From: Pseudomonadota bacterium
GTDB taxonomy: Bacteria > Pseudomonadota > Alphaproteobacteria > Rhodospirillales > Magnetospirillaceae
Assembly: GCA_023458315.1 (NCBI GenBank)
Contig: JAEXAH010000029.1
Coordinates: forward strand, 1-64,000
DNA: 64,000 nucleotides
Direction of reading: 5' to 3'
A program made the translations under genes and the position numbers. Positions 63,404 to 64,000 of the stretch are shown here, in pieces; the stretch's first letter is position 1, and every line of letters starts with the position of its first letter. Under the pieces are notes generated by a model, which worked only from the letters and a program-made list of their open reading frames with translations, was not told the DNA's origin and did not search any database.

Positions 63404-64000
63404 ATGAGTACCGCCATGCATTTCTATGATAGCGAACGCATCGGGCTGTTCATTGACGGCTCGAACCTGTATGCCGCCGCCCGCGCGCTGGGCTTCGACA
63501 TCGATTACAAGCGCCTGCTGAAACTGTTCGCCTCGGAAGGACGGCTGATCCGCGCCTTCTATTACACCGCCCTGGTCGAAGATCAGGAATATTCGCCCAT
63601 CCGGCCGCTGGTCGATTGGCTGGATTACAACGGCTACACCATGGTCACGAAACCGACCAAGGAATTCACCGACGCCATGGGGCGGCGCAAGATCAAGGGC
63701 AACATGGACATCGAACTGGCCATCGACGTCATGGAGATGGCCCAGCATCTGGATCACGTGGTGCTGTTCTCGGGCGACGGCGATTTCCGCCGACTGGTCG
63801 AGGCGGTGCAGCGCAAGGGCGTGCGCGTCACCGTGGTTTCCACCGTGCGCTCGCAACCGCCCATGGTGGCCGACGAATTGCGGCGGCAGGCCGACACCTT
63901 CCTGGAACTGACGGACCTGGAACAGCACATCGCCCGCAGCCACACGCCGCGCGACGACCGCGCCCCCCATCCGCGCGACGAGGATTACGAGGACGAGGAC
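63404..64000 (+). CDS. NYN domain (LabA/DUF88 family) protein, 3' end outside window
   Basis: At least 199 aa, open to the end of the window. The NYN/PIN-like fold is shown by GLFIDGSNLYAAARALGF near residue 12, GNMDIELAIDVMEMA near 100 and VVLFSGDGDFRRLVEAV near 120; the aspartates form the metal site of these predicted RNases. A short basic/acidic tail with many Asp and Arg begins near residue 180. ATG 63404 is followed by an in-frame ATG at 63416. It is divergent from rpoZ, a common alphaproteobacterial pairing. The target RNA is unknown. Confidence 0.9.
   Translation, partial: MSTAMHFYDSERIGLFIDGSNLYAAARALGFDIDYKRLLKLFASEGRLIRAFYYTALVEDQEYSPIRPLVDWLDYNGYTMVTKPTKEFTDAMGRRKIKGNMDIELAIDVMEMAQHLDHVVLFSGDGDFRRLVEAVQRKGVRVTVVSTVRSQPPMVADELRRQADTFLELTDLEQHIARSHTPRDDRAPHPRDEDYEDED

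Noticed and set aside
63347..63970. Minus-strand open frame over the last 650 bases
   Set aside because: The plus strand encodes a clear NYN-domain protein with catalytic aspartates over the same bases; the minus frame is its shadow.

Overview
The window is a 64 kb piece of a GC-rich alphaproteobacterial chromosome. Gene order and fusions point to the Rhodospirillales, most likely a Magnetospirillum-like spirillum. This rests on the dusB-ntrB-ntrC-ntrY-ntrX-trkA-hfq-hflX block, the ispDF fusion, a MucR regulator, a cytochrome bc1 chaperone next to a DUF177 gene and rpmF, the rpoZ-rsh-pdxJ-lepB-rnc-era-recO-parC block and a membrane pyrophosphatase. The genus is inference; the class is well supported. 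No phage, insertion sequence, CRISPR array, toxin-antitoxin pair or defence island is visible. Almost all of it is dense core genome, with many genes overlapping by 1-4 bases (ATGA, GTGA, TGATG).

Layout. 1-3755 (+): end of holB, then metG, tatD and an MBL-fold hydrolase. 3831-5336 (+): an orphan REC-REC-histidine kinase. 5556-7372: cobalamin genes cbiD (+) and cobK (-), tail to tail. 7493-9694 (+): mazG, an unrecognised lipoprotein and an SDR reductase. 9834-22390 (-): the nitrogen-regulation block, read from dusB through ntrBC, ntrYX, trkA, an aminotransferase, a HAD phosphatase, hfq and hflX to an inositol-monophosphatase-family gene. 22470-26572: a YpjD-like membrane protein, ispDF (+), cutA, a GT-B glycosyltransferase-like protein and an unknown helical protein. 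26730-31378 (-): tRNA-Pro(GGG), a MerR regulator, ihfA, fabH, plsX, rpmF, DUF177 and the bc1 chaperone. 31515-34136: bamE (+) facing hppA (-).

34376-41971 (-): a riboflavin/one-carbon block read rpiB, glyA, nrdR, ribD, ribE, ribB(X), ribH, nusB, thiL and a FliL-like protein. 42315-45508: mucR (+), a small conserved protein with a 3-hydroxyisobutyryl-CoA hydrolase (-), and metY (+). 45617-49517: a flavin reductase (-), motA-motB, an RDD membrane protein and the leucyltransferase bpt (+). 49646-54038: TRAP permeases dctQ-dctM (+) facing two duplicated substrate-binding genes (-). 54159-63228 (-): rpoZ, rsh, pdxJ, lepB, rnc, era, a small membrane protein, recO and parC. 63404-64000 (+): the first part of a NYN-domain gene cut by the window end.

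Nothing here is clearly an undescribed system. The features most worth a second look are the duplicated TRAP binding proteins with a structured leader in front of one copy, the degenerate RibA half of RibB(X), NtrX without its sigma-54 contact loop, the sensorless double-receiver kinase, the absence of acpS from its usual place, and several small unrecognised genes translationally coupled to core genes.
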